This document shows, piece by piece, positions 6,121 to 11,771 of a DNA stretch of 11,771 nucleotides (the stretch's first letter is position 1; every line of letters begins with the position of its first letter). The position numbers were made by a program, and so were the translations under genes. The notes under the pieces were generated by a model. The model did no database searches, had not been told where the DNA came from, and was given only the letters and a program-made list of their open reading frames with translations. The DNA comes from Caryophanales bacterium UBA6448 (GTDB lineage: Bacteria > Bacillota_I > Bacilli_A > RF39 > UBA660): assembly GCA_002439555.1 (NCBI GenBank), contig DJOC01000072.1, positions 1 through 11,771 of the forward strand, in the 5' to 3' direction.

Positions 6121-6340
6121 TTAAAACTCCTGTTTCTATTTCTTCTTTTAGCATATCAAACAACATAAAATAACTAAAATACCACATTTTTGTATTTTCA
6201 TTTTCAAGCATTGTATATAGTTTTGAATTATAGAGTATTTCCCTTGCTTTTTTATAAGAAACTTTATAATAATTGACTATTTCATCACAAATTGAACTTA
6301 CTTTTGGAACTAAATATAAAGAAAATTCTTTATTACTCAT
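6104..6340 (-). CDS. Small helical protein of the DUF3990-associated operon
   Basis: 78 residues from the chosen start. Mostly helical, with a core around 36-56 reading LYNSKLYTMLENENTKMW and an acidic end (EEIETGVLNVPSD). I have seen this 'LYNSKLY..LE.E.TK.W' type beside DUF3990/DUF3791 genes but cannot name the family with certainty. A frame-compatible ATG lies six codons upstream, but the ATG at 6340-6338 has a GGAGG SD 6 nt away and is preferred. It overlaps the stop of the DUF3990 gene by 8 nt, and its own end overlaps the DUF3791 gene by 17 nt, so the three are translated in a coupled chain. Candidate antitoxin or partner; inference only. Confidence 0.7.
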   Translation of the reverse strand: MSNKEFSLYLVPKVSSICDEIVNYYKVSYKKAREILYNSKLYTMLENENTKMWYFSYFMLFDMLKEEIETGVLNVPSD

Positions 6341-6830
6341 AATCTTCCTCCAATGCAAATGTGCAAATATATTTTAAATACTTTAAAGATTTTTCAGTAT
6401 AAAAGGATATTTGATTTGAAAGTTTATATGTTTTTAACCTTTCAATAGTTTCTTCATAAGTTAATACTCCACTATCATATAAATCTAAAACCTTATATAA
6501 AGTGTCGTCAGCTACTGGTCCCATAACAACATCATAGTTATGAGTAAAGTTGTCACTTTTTCTATTAGCATATACAAAATCAAGCCATTTTTCTGAAGCA
6601 GTTAAAAAATTTAAAACATTCAAATCATTATCTTCATCGTATTCAAACTCATTTACATATCTAAAAATGAATTTATCTGAATTTATTCTTGATTTTTTTA
6701 CAAAGGTCCATTTTACTGCTTGGTCATAATCAGTTGTAGTAAAAAAACCTTTGCCAAAGTCTGTTTTATTATTAAGTAATTCAAAGTCTGGAACAACTAC
6801 AGGTGATAAACTTCCGTGAAATAATTGCAC
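6333..6830 (-). CDS. DUF3990 family protein, ADP-ribosyltransferase-like candidate toxin
   Basis: 165 residues. The N-terminal LFHGS (His5) and the DFGKGFFTTTDYDQAVKW block (24-41) define DUF3990. The family resembles ADP-ribosyltransferases, where a YHGT-type strand and a GxGFY-type strand-helix bind NAD+, and I recall Pfam grouping it with them. Further conserved elements are NYDVVMGPVADD (98-109) and SNQISFYTEKSL (138-149), the last in the position of the third catalytic motif; Gln140 is a candidate catalytic residue. The start is GTG (6830-6828) with GGAGGG 6 nt upstream; an out-of-frame ATG begins 2 nt earlier. It is the first of three overlapping genes. Toxin or modifying activity is inferred from fold and operon form, not shown. 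Confidence 0.83.
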   Translation of the reverse strand: MQLFHGSLSPVVVPDFELLNNKTDFGKGFFTTTDYDQAVKWTFVKKSRINSDKFIFRYVNEFEYDEDNDLNVLNFLTASEKWLDFVYANRKSDNFTHNYDVVMGPVADDTLYKVLDLYDSGVLTYEETIERLKTYKLSNQISFYTEKSLKYLKYICTFALEEDYE

Positions 6831-6848
6831 ATTAATCCCTCCGTATGC

Positions 6849-6857
6849 ATTTTATCA
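6849..6857 (-). promoter_or_regulatory. Weak candidate promoter of the DUF3990 operon
   Basis: Extended -10 TGATAAAAT (6857-6849), or alternatively TATGAT (6859-6854), located just after the htpG terminator U-tract. No good -35 is seen, and the leader to the SD (6842-6837) would be very short. Readthrough from htpG is the alternative source of transcript. Confidence 0.35.
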
Positions 6858-6869
6858 TAATTCTATCAT

Positions 6870-6899
6870 CAAAAAAAGATGCCAAAGCATCTATTTTGA
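6870..6899 (-). terminator. Terminator of htpG
   Basis: AGATGC (6892-6887), loop TTTG, GCATCT (6882-6877), then TTTTTT; AAAA/TTTT flanks extend the stem after one mismatch. The TAG stop of htpG (6893-6891) is at the base of the 5' arm. Near-duplicate of the terminator at 5892-5920. Confidence 0.85.
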
Positions 6900-8774
6900 A
6901 AGAAGATCACAAACTAAATTAGAAAGTTCAGTTGGATTATCAATAGGAAGTCCTTCGATTAATTTACTTTGTGCATATAATACTTTAGTATATTTTTCAA
7001 ACTCCTCTTCATTATTTTTAAATAAATCATTTAATTTAGTTAGTATTGGATGATTTTCATTTATTTCAAGTGTTAATGATGAAGACACTTTTTCACTATT
7101 TGGCATAGCATTAATTACCTTCTCCATTTGAGTTGAAATAGCACCATTACTAGTTAAACAAACAGGATGATTTTTAAGTTTATTAGTAATCTTAACATCA
7201 CTAACTTTATCCTTTAAAATTTCTTTCATTTTAGATAGCATATCCTTACTATCTTCATTTAATTTAGAAAGCTGTTCTTTTTCCTCTTTAGTATCTAAAT
7301 CAAGTGATGAATCACAAACATTTTTAAATGTCTTTTCCATAAATGTATTTATAGCTCCAATAGTAAATTCATCAGCATAATCAGTTAAATATAAAATATC
7401 AAAATCTTTTTCTTTAACCATTTCTACTTGAGGTAATAAATCAATTTTTTCTACAGTTTCACCACATGCATAATATATTTCTTTTTGACCCTCTTTCATA
7501 GAATCTACATAATCTTTTAAAGTAATAAAGTCTTTCTTCTTTGAGGAATAAAAGATTAATAAATCAAGTACTTTATCTTTGTTTATGCCATAGCTTCCAT
7601 AAATACCGAATTTAATTTGATTGCCAAAATCCTTAAAGAATTTTTTATACCCCTCAAAGTTTTTAGTAAGAAGTTCTATTAAAGCAGAATGAATTTTAGT
7701 TTCTATTCCTTTTGCAATTCCAAGAACGTGTTTATCATTTTGAAGAGTTTCACGAGATATATTTAAAGGAATATCATCAGTATCAACAACTCCCTTTACA
7801 AAAGAGTAATAATCAGGAAGGAGTTTTTCACACTTATCCATAATAAGTACACCATTTGTATAAAGCTCTAACCCTTTTTTATATTCTTTATAATAATAAT
7901 CAAATGGTGCGTGTGATGGAATAAATAAAAGTGCTTTATAATTTTCTAAACCTTCAGCGCTATAATGAATTACTTTTAAAGGTTTTTCATAATCAAAAAA
8001 TTTAGATGTATAAAAGTTATTATATTCTTCCTCAGTTATATCTTTCTTATCTTTTTTCCATAAAGGTTTCATTGAATTTAAAGTTTGAACTTCAGTATAA
8101 GTTTCATACTCATCTTTAGTTCCCTCTTTTAAACGAGAATTTTCTACTTCCATCATTATAGGGTATTTTATGTAATCACTATACTTTTTAACTAGATTTC
8201 TTATAGTGTATTCCTCCATAAAATCAGAATATTTTTCATCTTCAGTATCATCTTTTAAATAAAGAATAATGTCTGTACCATTTTCTTTTTTCGTAGCCTT
8301 ACCTATAGTGTAACCCTCTACTCCTTCACTAGTCCAAATATATGAATCATCCTTGCCAACTTTTTTAGAAATAACTTCGACCTTTTTAGATACCATAAAT
8401 GCTGAATAAAAACCTACACCAAATTGACCAATTATTTCACTATCTTTGCTATCAGGATTTTCCTCTTTAAATTTAAGTGAACCACTTTCTGCGATTGTAC
8501 CAAGTGACTTATCAAGCTCTTCCTCATCCATACCAATACCATTATCGGTAATAGTTATAGTTCTTGCATTTTTATCTACTGAAATAAAAATTTTAAAATC
8601 AGCGGGATTAATATCAAGTGTTGCATCTTTTGATTTTTCAAAAGCGAGTTTATCAATAGCATCACTTGCATTAGAAATAAGTTCTCTTAAAAATATTTCT
8701 TTATTTGTATAAATTGAGTTAATCATTAAATCAAGTACTCTTTTACTTGATGATTTAAATTCTTTCTTTTTCAT
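6891..8774 (-). CDS. htpG: Molecular chaperone HtpG (bacterial Hsp90)
   Basis: 627 residues, the usual HtpG length. The N-terminal GHKL ATPase domain has ELISNASDA (31-39; catalytic Glu31 and Mg-binding Asn35), DNGIGM (77-82) and GQFGVGFYSAF (116-126). The middle domain carries the conserved NISRE at about 338-342 (Arg341), followed by the C-terminal dimerisation domain. The reading frame is open to a GTG at 8816, but that codon lies in the CIRCE operator upstream of the transcription start. The ATG at 8774 gives MKKKEFKSSSKR, matching the HtpG N-terminus, with GGAG 9 nt upstream. A cytosolic ATP-driven chaperone acting late in protein folding. Its promoter overlaps a CIRCE element, so HrcA repression with heat induction is expected. 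Monocistronic with a strong terminator. Confidence 0.97.
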   Translation of the reverse strand: MKKKEFKSSSKRVLDLMINSIYTNKEIFLRELISNASDAIDKLAFEKSKDATLDINPADFKIFISVDKNARTITITDNGIGMDEEELDKSLGTIAESGSLKFKEENPDSKDSEIIGQFGVGFYSAFMVSKKVEVISKKVGKDDSYIWTSEGVEGYTIGKATKKENGTDIILYLKDDTEDEKYSDFMEEYTIRNLVKKYSDYIKYPIMMEVENSRLKEGTKDEYETYTEVQTLNSMKPLWKKDKKDITEEEYNNFYTSKFFDYEKPLKVIHYSAEGLENYKALLFIPSHAPFDYYYKEYKKGLELYTNGVLIMDKCEKLLPDYYSFVKGVVDTDDIPLNISRETLQNDKHVLGIAKGIETKIHSALIELLTKNFEGYKKFFKDFGNQIKFGIYGSYGINKDKVLDLLIFYSSKKKDFITLKDYVDSMKEGQKEIYYACGETVEKIDLLPQVEMVKEKDFDILYLTDYADEFTIGAINTFMEKTFKNVCDSSLDLDTKEEKEQLSKLNEDSKDMLSKMKEILKDKVSDVKITNKLKNHPVCLTSNGAISTQMEKVINAMPNSEKVSSSLTLEINENHPILTKLNDLFKNNEEEFEKYTKVLYAQSKLIEGLPIDNPTELSNLVCDLLSK

Positions 8775-8793
8775 CTTTTTCATCTCCAAGTAT

Positions 8794-8823
8794 GTTATAC
8801 CATACAAAAATAGCACTTGTCAA
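8794..8823 (-). promoter_or_regulatory. Sigma-A promoter of htpG
   Basis: TTGACA (8823-8818), 18-nt spacer, TATAAC (8799-8794) preceded by TGG as an extended -10. Predicted start near 8787. The -35 lies at the centre of the CIRCE element, so bound HrcA would block polymerase. Confidence 0.85.
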
Positions 8824-8836
8824 GTTAAAGTGCTAT
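8810..8836. promoter_or_regulatory. CIRCE element (HrcA operator) of htpG
   Basis: Perfect inverted repeat ATAGCACTT-N9-AAGTGCTAT; arms extend to 10 bp (8809-8818 and 8828-8837). CIRCE is TTAGCACTC-N9-GAGTGCTAA, so the TAGCACT/AGTGCTA cores and the 9-bp spacing agree exactly and only the outer positions differ. hrcA itself is not in the window. The hairpin is followed on the minus strand by TTTTTG, so a secondary terminator role is conceivable. Confidence 0.88.
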
Positions 8837-8857
8837 TAAAATTATAAATAAATAAAA

Positions 8858-8881
8858 TAAAAAAAATTTCCCTTAGGAAAT
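8858..8881 (-). terminator. Terminator of the TasA-like gene
   Basis: ATTTCC (8881-8876), loop TAAG, GGAAAT (8871-8866), then TTTTTATTTT. The TAA stop codon of the gene forms the loop. Confidence 0.78.
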
Positions 8882-9583
8882 ATTCTCACAATTTGTTTTT
8901 TTAGCATATATGTATCCATTTAAAGTTTCATTTTCCATATTTGCTTGATGAGTAGTTAAATTATAAAACTTTAATTCAAAAGTAAATGTATTTGTTACTT
9001 TCGTGCCTTCGCTTATAATTGTGGCATTTGATACTAAAGTTTTCATTGGATTACCAGCATCACTTTTTGACCAAGTACTATTATAATCAAAATTTGTTTC
9101 TGTACTATAATTATTTGTACCAGATGGTGAAGTAACCTTCATTGTAAGTTCTTTAGAAACAACCACGCCATCAACTTTAGTGGCCTCAAGGTACTTAGCA
9201 TCAGTTTCATTTACCTTTCCATAAACCTTTGAGGATGAATCATATTCAAAAATCACATCATAAGTACACTTTGTTTTAATACTTGTTGAAGCAGAATCTA
9301 AACTTATATTAAATGTTGCATTTGAGGAAGCTGCAACCTCATTATTAGCATTAGCCTCACTCATATTTGCCGGAGGTATTTGTAAACTTAAAGCTGCTTT
9401 TTCACTAGTAAATACACTGGCAACACCTTCCTCAGTTGTTATATTTACATGCACTTTGTTATTCGTATCCGCAGAAAAAGAACCAAAATAAGCATAAGCA
9501 CTGGCTACAATAAGTACTAAGAAAAAGACTATTGAAATAATAATAACTAAAAATTCTTTATTTGTTAAACTATTATCTTTCAT
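8873..9583 (-). CDS. TasA/camelysin-like secreted or anchored surface protein
   Basis: 236 residues. A short polar N-terminus (MKDNSLTNKE) leads into one hydrophobic segment (about 11-28) ending ASAYAYFGSFSAD. This resembles the unusual signal peptides of TasA and camelysin-type proteins, which are cut before a YF/FF-x-D region by the SipW peptidase; cleavage after AYA (residue 31) is plausible. The rest is Ser/Thr/Asn-rich, strand-forming and weakly hydrophobic, with only two cysteines (about 107 and 232), as expected of an extracellular beta-sandwich. No LPxTG or second membrane segment is seen. In TasA relatives this fold builds matrix fibres; whether this one does is unknown. No sipW gene is in the window, so an uncut membrane anchor is the alternative. 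SD AGGAG 6 nt before ATG; own promoter and terminator. Confidence 0.65.
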   Translation of the reverse strand: MKDNSLTNKEFLVIIISIVFFLVLIVASAYAYFGSFSADTNNKVHVNITTEEGVASVFTSEKAALSLQIPPANMSEANANNEVAASSNATFNISLDSASTSIKTKCTYDVIFEYDSSSKVYGKVNETDAKYLEATKVDGVVVSKELTMKVTSPSGTNNYSTETNFDYNSTWSKSDAGNPMKTLVSNATIISEGTKVTNTFTFELKFYNLTTHQANMENETLNGYIYAKKTNCENIS

Positions 9584-9606
9584 TTGCCTCTCCTTATCAT
9601 AAAACT

Positions 9607-9635
9607 AATATATCAAATTTTACTATTTTTTTCAA
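9607..9635 (-). promoter_or_regulatory. Sigma-A promoter of the TasA-like gene
   Basis: TTGAAA (9635-9630), 17-nt spacer, TATATT (9612-9607) preceded by TGA (extended -10). It starts just after the tyrS terminator. Confidence 0.8.
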
Positions 9636-9655
9636 TTACTTTGTAAATAAAAATT

Positions 9656-9678
9656 AAAAAAAGAACTATTTTGTTCCT
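9656..9678 (-). terminator. Terminator of tyrS, overlapping its stop codon
   Basis: AGGAAC (9678-9673), loop AAAATA, GTTCTT (9666-9661, one G-U pair), then TTTTT. A competing outer stem AAAAAGAA/TTCTTTTT also exists. The TAG stop (9668-9666) straddles loop and 3' arm. Confidence 0.65.
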
Positions 9679-10889
9679 AAAAAATAATTCTTTTTACCTT
9701 TTTTAAGTAATAATACTTTTCCTTCGATTAAATCATTTTCCGTAATTACTTTATCCAAATTCATTTCTTTATTACCATTAATTGATATTGCTCCCGCACT
9801 TACCATTTCTCTTGCTTCACGTTTACTTGAGCATATCTTACCCCTTACAAGCATATCTAAAATATTTTCATTTTCTGTTACTATAAAATGAGGAACATCC
9901 TTAAATTCATTTAAAAGATTTTCTGCCCCTATTGAAGAAATATCACCATTAAATAAAGCACTTGCTTGTTTTACAGCATCTTCATAAGCTTTTTCTCCGT
10001 GAATAAATGTAATAACTTCTTTAGCAAGCGTTTTATGTGCAAGTCTTTCCTCAGGATGAAGATTATGTTCTTTTTCAATCTTATCAATTTCCTCTTTAGA
10101 AAGGAAGGTAAATTTCTTTAAATAATCAATTACCATAGAATCTTCTACATTAACAAAGAATTGATACATTTCATAAGGAGTTGTTTTATTTTTATCAAGC
10201 CAAATAGCTTTACCTTCAGTTTTACCAAACTTAGTACCATCACTTTTCGTAATAAGGGGCATTGTAAAGGCAAAAGCTTCCTTTCCATCTTTTTTTCTAA
10301 TAAGTTCAATACCTGCAGTAATATTTCCCCATTGGTCTTGACCAGCAACTTGCATAGTAACTCCTCTTTCATTATATAAATGTTCAAAGTCCATTGCTTG
10401 CATTATCATATAGGAAAATTCTGTATAAGTTATACCGGCATCAAGTCTTCTTTTAATAATATCTTTGTCAAGCATATAACCAATACTAAAATATTTACCA
10501 TAATCTCTTAAAAAATCAATGAAATTAATATTTTTTAGCCAATCATAATTATTTACAACTTCAAAGCCGAAAATATCTTTTGCTTGTTTTGTTAAACATT
10601 CAACATTATGATTAACTGCTTCATATGATATCATCGCTCGTTCTGCAGTAGGTTTTGGATCACCAATAAGACCTGTTCCTCCTCCAACTAAAAGTATCGG
10701 ATTATGTCCTGCTCTTTTAAGCCTTGTAGCAATCAAAAATGATGAAAAGTGTCCAATATGCATACTATCACCTGTTGGATCTGTACCAATATAAAAAGTC
10801 ATACCACCTTTATTTAATTTTTCTTTTAACTCGGGAGAAGATATATCTTTTATTAAGCCTCTCCATTCTAATTCTTCATAAATACCCAT
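9666..10889 (-). CDS. tyrS: Tyrosyl-tRNA synthetase
   Basis: 407 residues from the chosen start. Class I synthetase with HIGH at 44-47 and the TyrRS form of KMSKS, KFGKT, at 220-224. The tyrosine pocket blocks YTEFSYMIMQAMDF (155-168) and AGQDQWGN (182-189) are present, and a C-terminal S4 RNA-binding domain covers about 335-400 (LVRGKICSSKREAREMV). It charges tRNA-Tyr in the cytosol. The frame stays open 21 codons further upstream, but that segment is T-box leader and terminator RNA. The ATG at 10889-10887 has AAAGGA 8-9 nt upstream, and the product then begins MGIYEELEWRGLI as in other TyrRS. An ATG three codons earlier sits in the SD. Expression is controlled by the T-box leader at 10905-11044. 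Confidence 0.97.
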   Translation of the reverse strand: MGIYEELEWRGLIKDISSPELKEKLNKGGMTFYIGTDPTGDSMHIGHFSSFLIATRLKRAGHNPILLVGGGTGLIGDPKPTAERAMISYEAVNHNVECLTKQAKDIFGFEVVNNYDWLKNINFIDFLRDYGKYFSIGYMLDKDIIKRRLDAGITYTEFSYMIMQAMDFEHLYNERGVTMQVAGQDQWGNITAGIELIRKKDGKEAFAFTMPLITKSDGTKFGKTEGKAIWLDKNKTTPYEMYQFFVNVEDSMVIDYLKKFTFLSKEEIDKIEKEHNLHPEERLAHKTLAKEVITFIHGEKAYEDAVKQASALFNGDISSIGAENLLNEFKDVPHFIVTENENILDMLVRGKICSSKREAREMVSAGAISINGNKEMNLDKVITENDLIEGKVLLLKKGKKNYFLGTK

Positions 10890-10904
10890 TTTTACCATCC
10901 TTTC

Positions 10905-10938
10905 AAAATAAAAACTCCATAAACATAGGGACGAGTCT
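10905..10938 (-). terminator. Attenuator hairpin of the tyrS T-box
   Basis: AGACTC (10938-10933) can pair with GAGTTT starting at 10917, enclosing CTAT/ATGG around loop GTTT; TTTTTATTTT follows. It uses the CTCG and CCCT strands of the antiterminator, so the two folds exclude each other. Exact pairing is imperfect and was judged by eye. Confidence 0.65.
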
Positions 10939-11044
10939 TCTCGCGGTACCACCCTACTTTATGAAGTTAATCATACATCTTTATTCTTTATCGCTGAAAA
11001 TGCGTTTTAGCATCCGAAGGTTGTAAAACTTCATCACCTGCTAA
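10905..11044 (-). promoter_or_regulatory. Tyr T-box riboswitch leader of tyrS with very short Stem I
   Basis: The T-box AGGGTGGTACCGCG is exact (10955-10942). Antiterminator: AGGG (10955-10952) with CCCT (10930-10927), CGAG (10943-10940) with CTCG (10935-10932), and the 7-nt bulge TGGTACC between. TGGT in the bulge pairs with ACCA of a tRNA whose discriminator is A, as in tRNA-Tyr. Stem I: TTAGCA (11044-11039) pairs TGCTAA (11012-11007), 3-nt bulge GGT, tandem GA/GA, TGAAG (11033-11029) pairs CTTCG (11019-11015), and a 9-nt loop TTTTACAAC holds TAC (11025-11023). A small CGC/GCG hairpin (11004-10992) and a weak ATGA/TCAT hairpin (10974-10961) follow. Uncharged tRNA-Tyr would stabilise the antiterminator and permit tyrS transcription. 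Confidence 0.92.
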
Positions 11045-11051
11045 CAAAGTT

Positions 11052-11080
11052 ATTCTAACATAGTTTTTAAAGGTTTTCAA
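11052..11080 (-). promoter_or_regulatory. Sigma-A promoter of the tyrS T-box transcript
   Basis: TTGAAA (11080-11075), 17-nt spacer, TAGAAT (11057-11052) preceded by TGT (extended -10). Predicted start near 11045, one or two bases before Stem I, which argues that no longer Stem I exists. The -35 is only 10 nt from the parC stop. Confidence 0.85.
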
Positions 11081-11090
11081 CTTCAATTTC

Positions 11091-11771
11091 TTATATTTTA
11101 AAACTATTTGTAAAATCTTCGAATGATATTTGAGTTTCCTCTTCCACTTTTGGAGTTTCTATTACTTCTTCCTTTTTACCGATTTTTTCAAATTCATATT
11201 TAGGTTTAACTGTAACTACTTTTAATTTAGTATAAGTACTTCCAAAACTATTTGAATCCATAATAGGAATATCACTATTTTTTATTTCATTAACATCATC
11301 ATTTGTTTTAACAACATTTATTGTTTTAACATTTGAGGTAAATGCAGATATTACTCTATAATCTTTTGTTTTATTTTTCTTGATTATTTCTTTACCTTTT
11401 TTATTTCTTGTTAACTCTACAAGTTCAGATAATTTAACTCTTTTTGCAGTATTTAAATTAGTGAAAATATTAATGTACTCATCATTATCATTAATTTGTG
11501 ATGATGATATAACGCTATTATCTTTTACAGGGTAACCTTTAACACCTGCTGCTTTAGGACCAACCTCTGGGATTTGTCCAGTTTCAAATAATAAGTAATA
11601 GTTATTGTCTGTTAAAATCAAAGTTTTTTTGCCTTCTTTTTGAACGCTAATAAGTTCATCATTATCTTTAAGTTTAATGGCAGTCATTGGTTTAGAACAT
11701 CTTGAAACCTCAAACTCTTCCATTCTAACTTTTTTAATCATACCATCTTTTGAGGTTAATACTAAAGATGC
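11091..11771 (-). CDS. parC: DNA topoisomerase IV subunit A (ParC/GrlA), C-terminal part
   Basis: 226 codons plus stop are visible; the gene continues beyond the right edge, in frame through 11771. The start of the segment, LVLTSKDGMIKKVRMEEF, is a blade of the GyrA/ParC C-terminal beta-pinwheel that wraps DNA. VSRCSKPMTAIKLKDNDELIS corresponds to the 'VSRYSKP.aiKLKddDE' motif of Gram-positive ParC/GrlA (recalled), and PEVGPKAAGVKGYPVKDN to the next blade. These favour ParC over GyrA. The last 35 residues or so form an acidic, probably disordered tail. No terminator separates it from the tyrS promoter, so some readthrough into the T-box leader is possible. The DNA-breakage domain with its active-site Tyr is outside the window. 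An ATG at 11741 is internal, not the start. Confidence 0.85.
   Translation of the reverse strand, partial: ASLVLTSKDGMIKKVRMEEFEVSRCSKPMTAIKLKDNDELISVQKEGKKTLILTDNNYYLLFETGQIPEVGPKAAGVKGYPVKDNSVISSSQINDNDEYINIFTNLNTAKRVKLSELVELTRNKKGKEIIKKNKTKDYRVISAFTSNVKTINVVKTNDDVNEIKNSDIPIMDSNSFGSTYTKLKVVTVKPKYEFEKIGKKEEVIETPKVEEETQISFEDFTNSFKI

Noticed and set aside
8446..8712. 88-codon plus-strand ORF inside htpG
   Set aside because: It is the antisense of the conserved HtpG ATPase domain; its low-complexity Ser/Leu composition is what antisense of this AT-rich gene gives, and there is no SD or promoter.
8775..8816. GTG start for HtpG at 8816
   Set aside because: It lies within the CIRCE operator and upstream of the predicted transcription start. 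The ATG at 8774 matches the family N-terminus and has an SD.
10890..10952. N-terminal extension of TyrRS by 21 codons
   Set aside because: The DNA encodes the T-box antiterminator and terminator. The extension has no family similarity, and a good SD serves the ATG at 10889.
10145..11026. Minus-strand ORF 10145-10387 and plus-strand ORFs 10161-10379 and 10739-11026
   Set aside because: All are other-frame shadows of tyrS, and the last also runs through the T-box leader. None has translation signals.
1..11771. Mycoplasma-type code (TGA as Trp)
   Set aside because: TGG encodes Trp in conserved positions and TGA ends sigG and the 78-aa gene at sensible family lengths with overlapping next starts.
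1..11771. CRISPR array, insertion sequence or prophage genes
   Set aside because: No regularly spaced repeats, transposase, integrase or phage structural motifs were seen in any frame.
1..11771. A terminator between parC and tyrS
   Set aside because: The 10 nt between the parC stop and the tyrS -35 have no room for a hairpin, and none spans the parC end convincingly.

Overview
This is an AT-rich window from a low-GC Gram-positive (Firmicutes/Bacillota-type) bacterium. The evidence is a forespore sigma factor SigG (so the lineage is, or was, endospore-forming), a T-box leader on tyrS, strong GGAGG Shine-Dalgarno sequences, a CIRCE/HrcA heat-shock operator, and a TasA/camelysin-like surface protein. 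TGA is used as a stop and TGG as Trp, so this is the standard bacterial code and not the Mycoplasma code. I cannot place it more exactly; gut Bacilli or Clostridia would fit. Every supported gene and both tRNAs lie on the minus strand, so transcription runs from high to low coordinates.

Reading in the direction of transcription: the window opens inside the C-terminal beta-pinwheel of topoisomerase IV subunit A (parC, 11771-11091). Next is tyrS with its own sigma-A promoter and a T-box leader whose Stem I appears to be reduced to a 38-nt kink-turn hairpin with a UAC codon in its terminal loop. A secreted or membrane-anchored TasA-like protein follows (9583-8873). Then comes htpG (8774-6891) behind a promoter whose -35 box lies inside a CIRCE element. 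Between two nearly identical terminators (6870-6899 and 5892-5920) sits a compact three-gene operon: a DUF3990 protein (ADP-ribosyltransferase-like, candidate toxin) followed by two overlapping small helical proteins, the last of DUF3791 type. This is the best candidate for an uncharacterised system here.

Further down are an unknown two-helix membrane/coiled-coil protein (5841-5281), an overlapping pair of flavoprotein oxidoreductases (BaiN/HI0933-like and COG2509-like, 5214-2490), and a Nudix hydrolase (2422-1997). A Val-Thr tRNA pair comes next, then a gene-poor stretch (about 1341-1742) with two very short ORFs and several inverted repeats. The last genes are an unknown 104-aa protein, then sigG translationally coupled to a UPF0316/YebE-type membrane protein that runs off the left edge.

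The genome is tightly packed. Most genes have a recognisable own promoter and terminator, several terminator hairpins contain the stop codon of the gene they end, and some downstream promoters begin in the U-tract of the preceding terminator.
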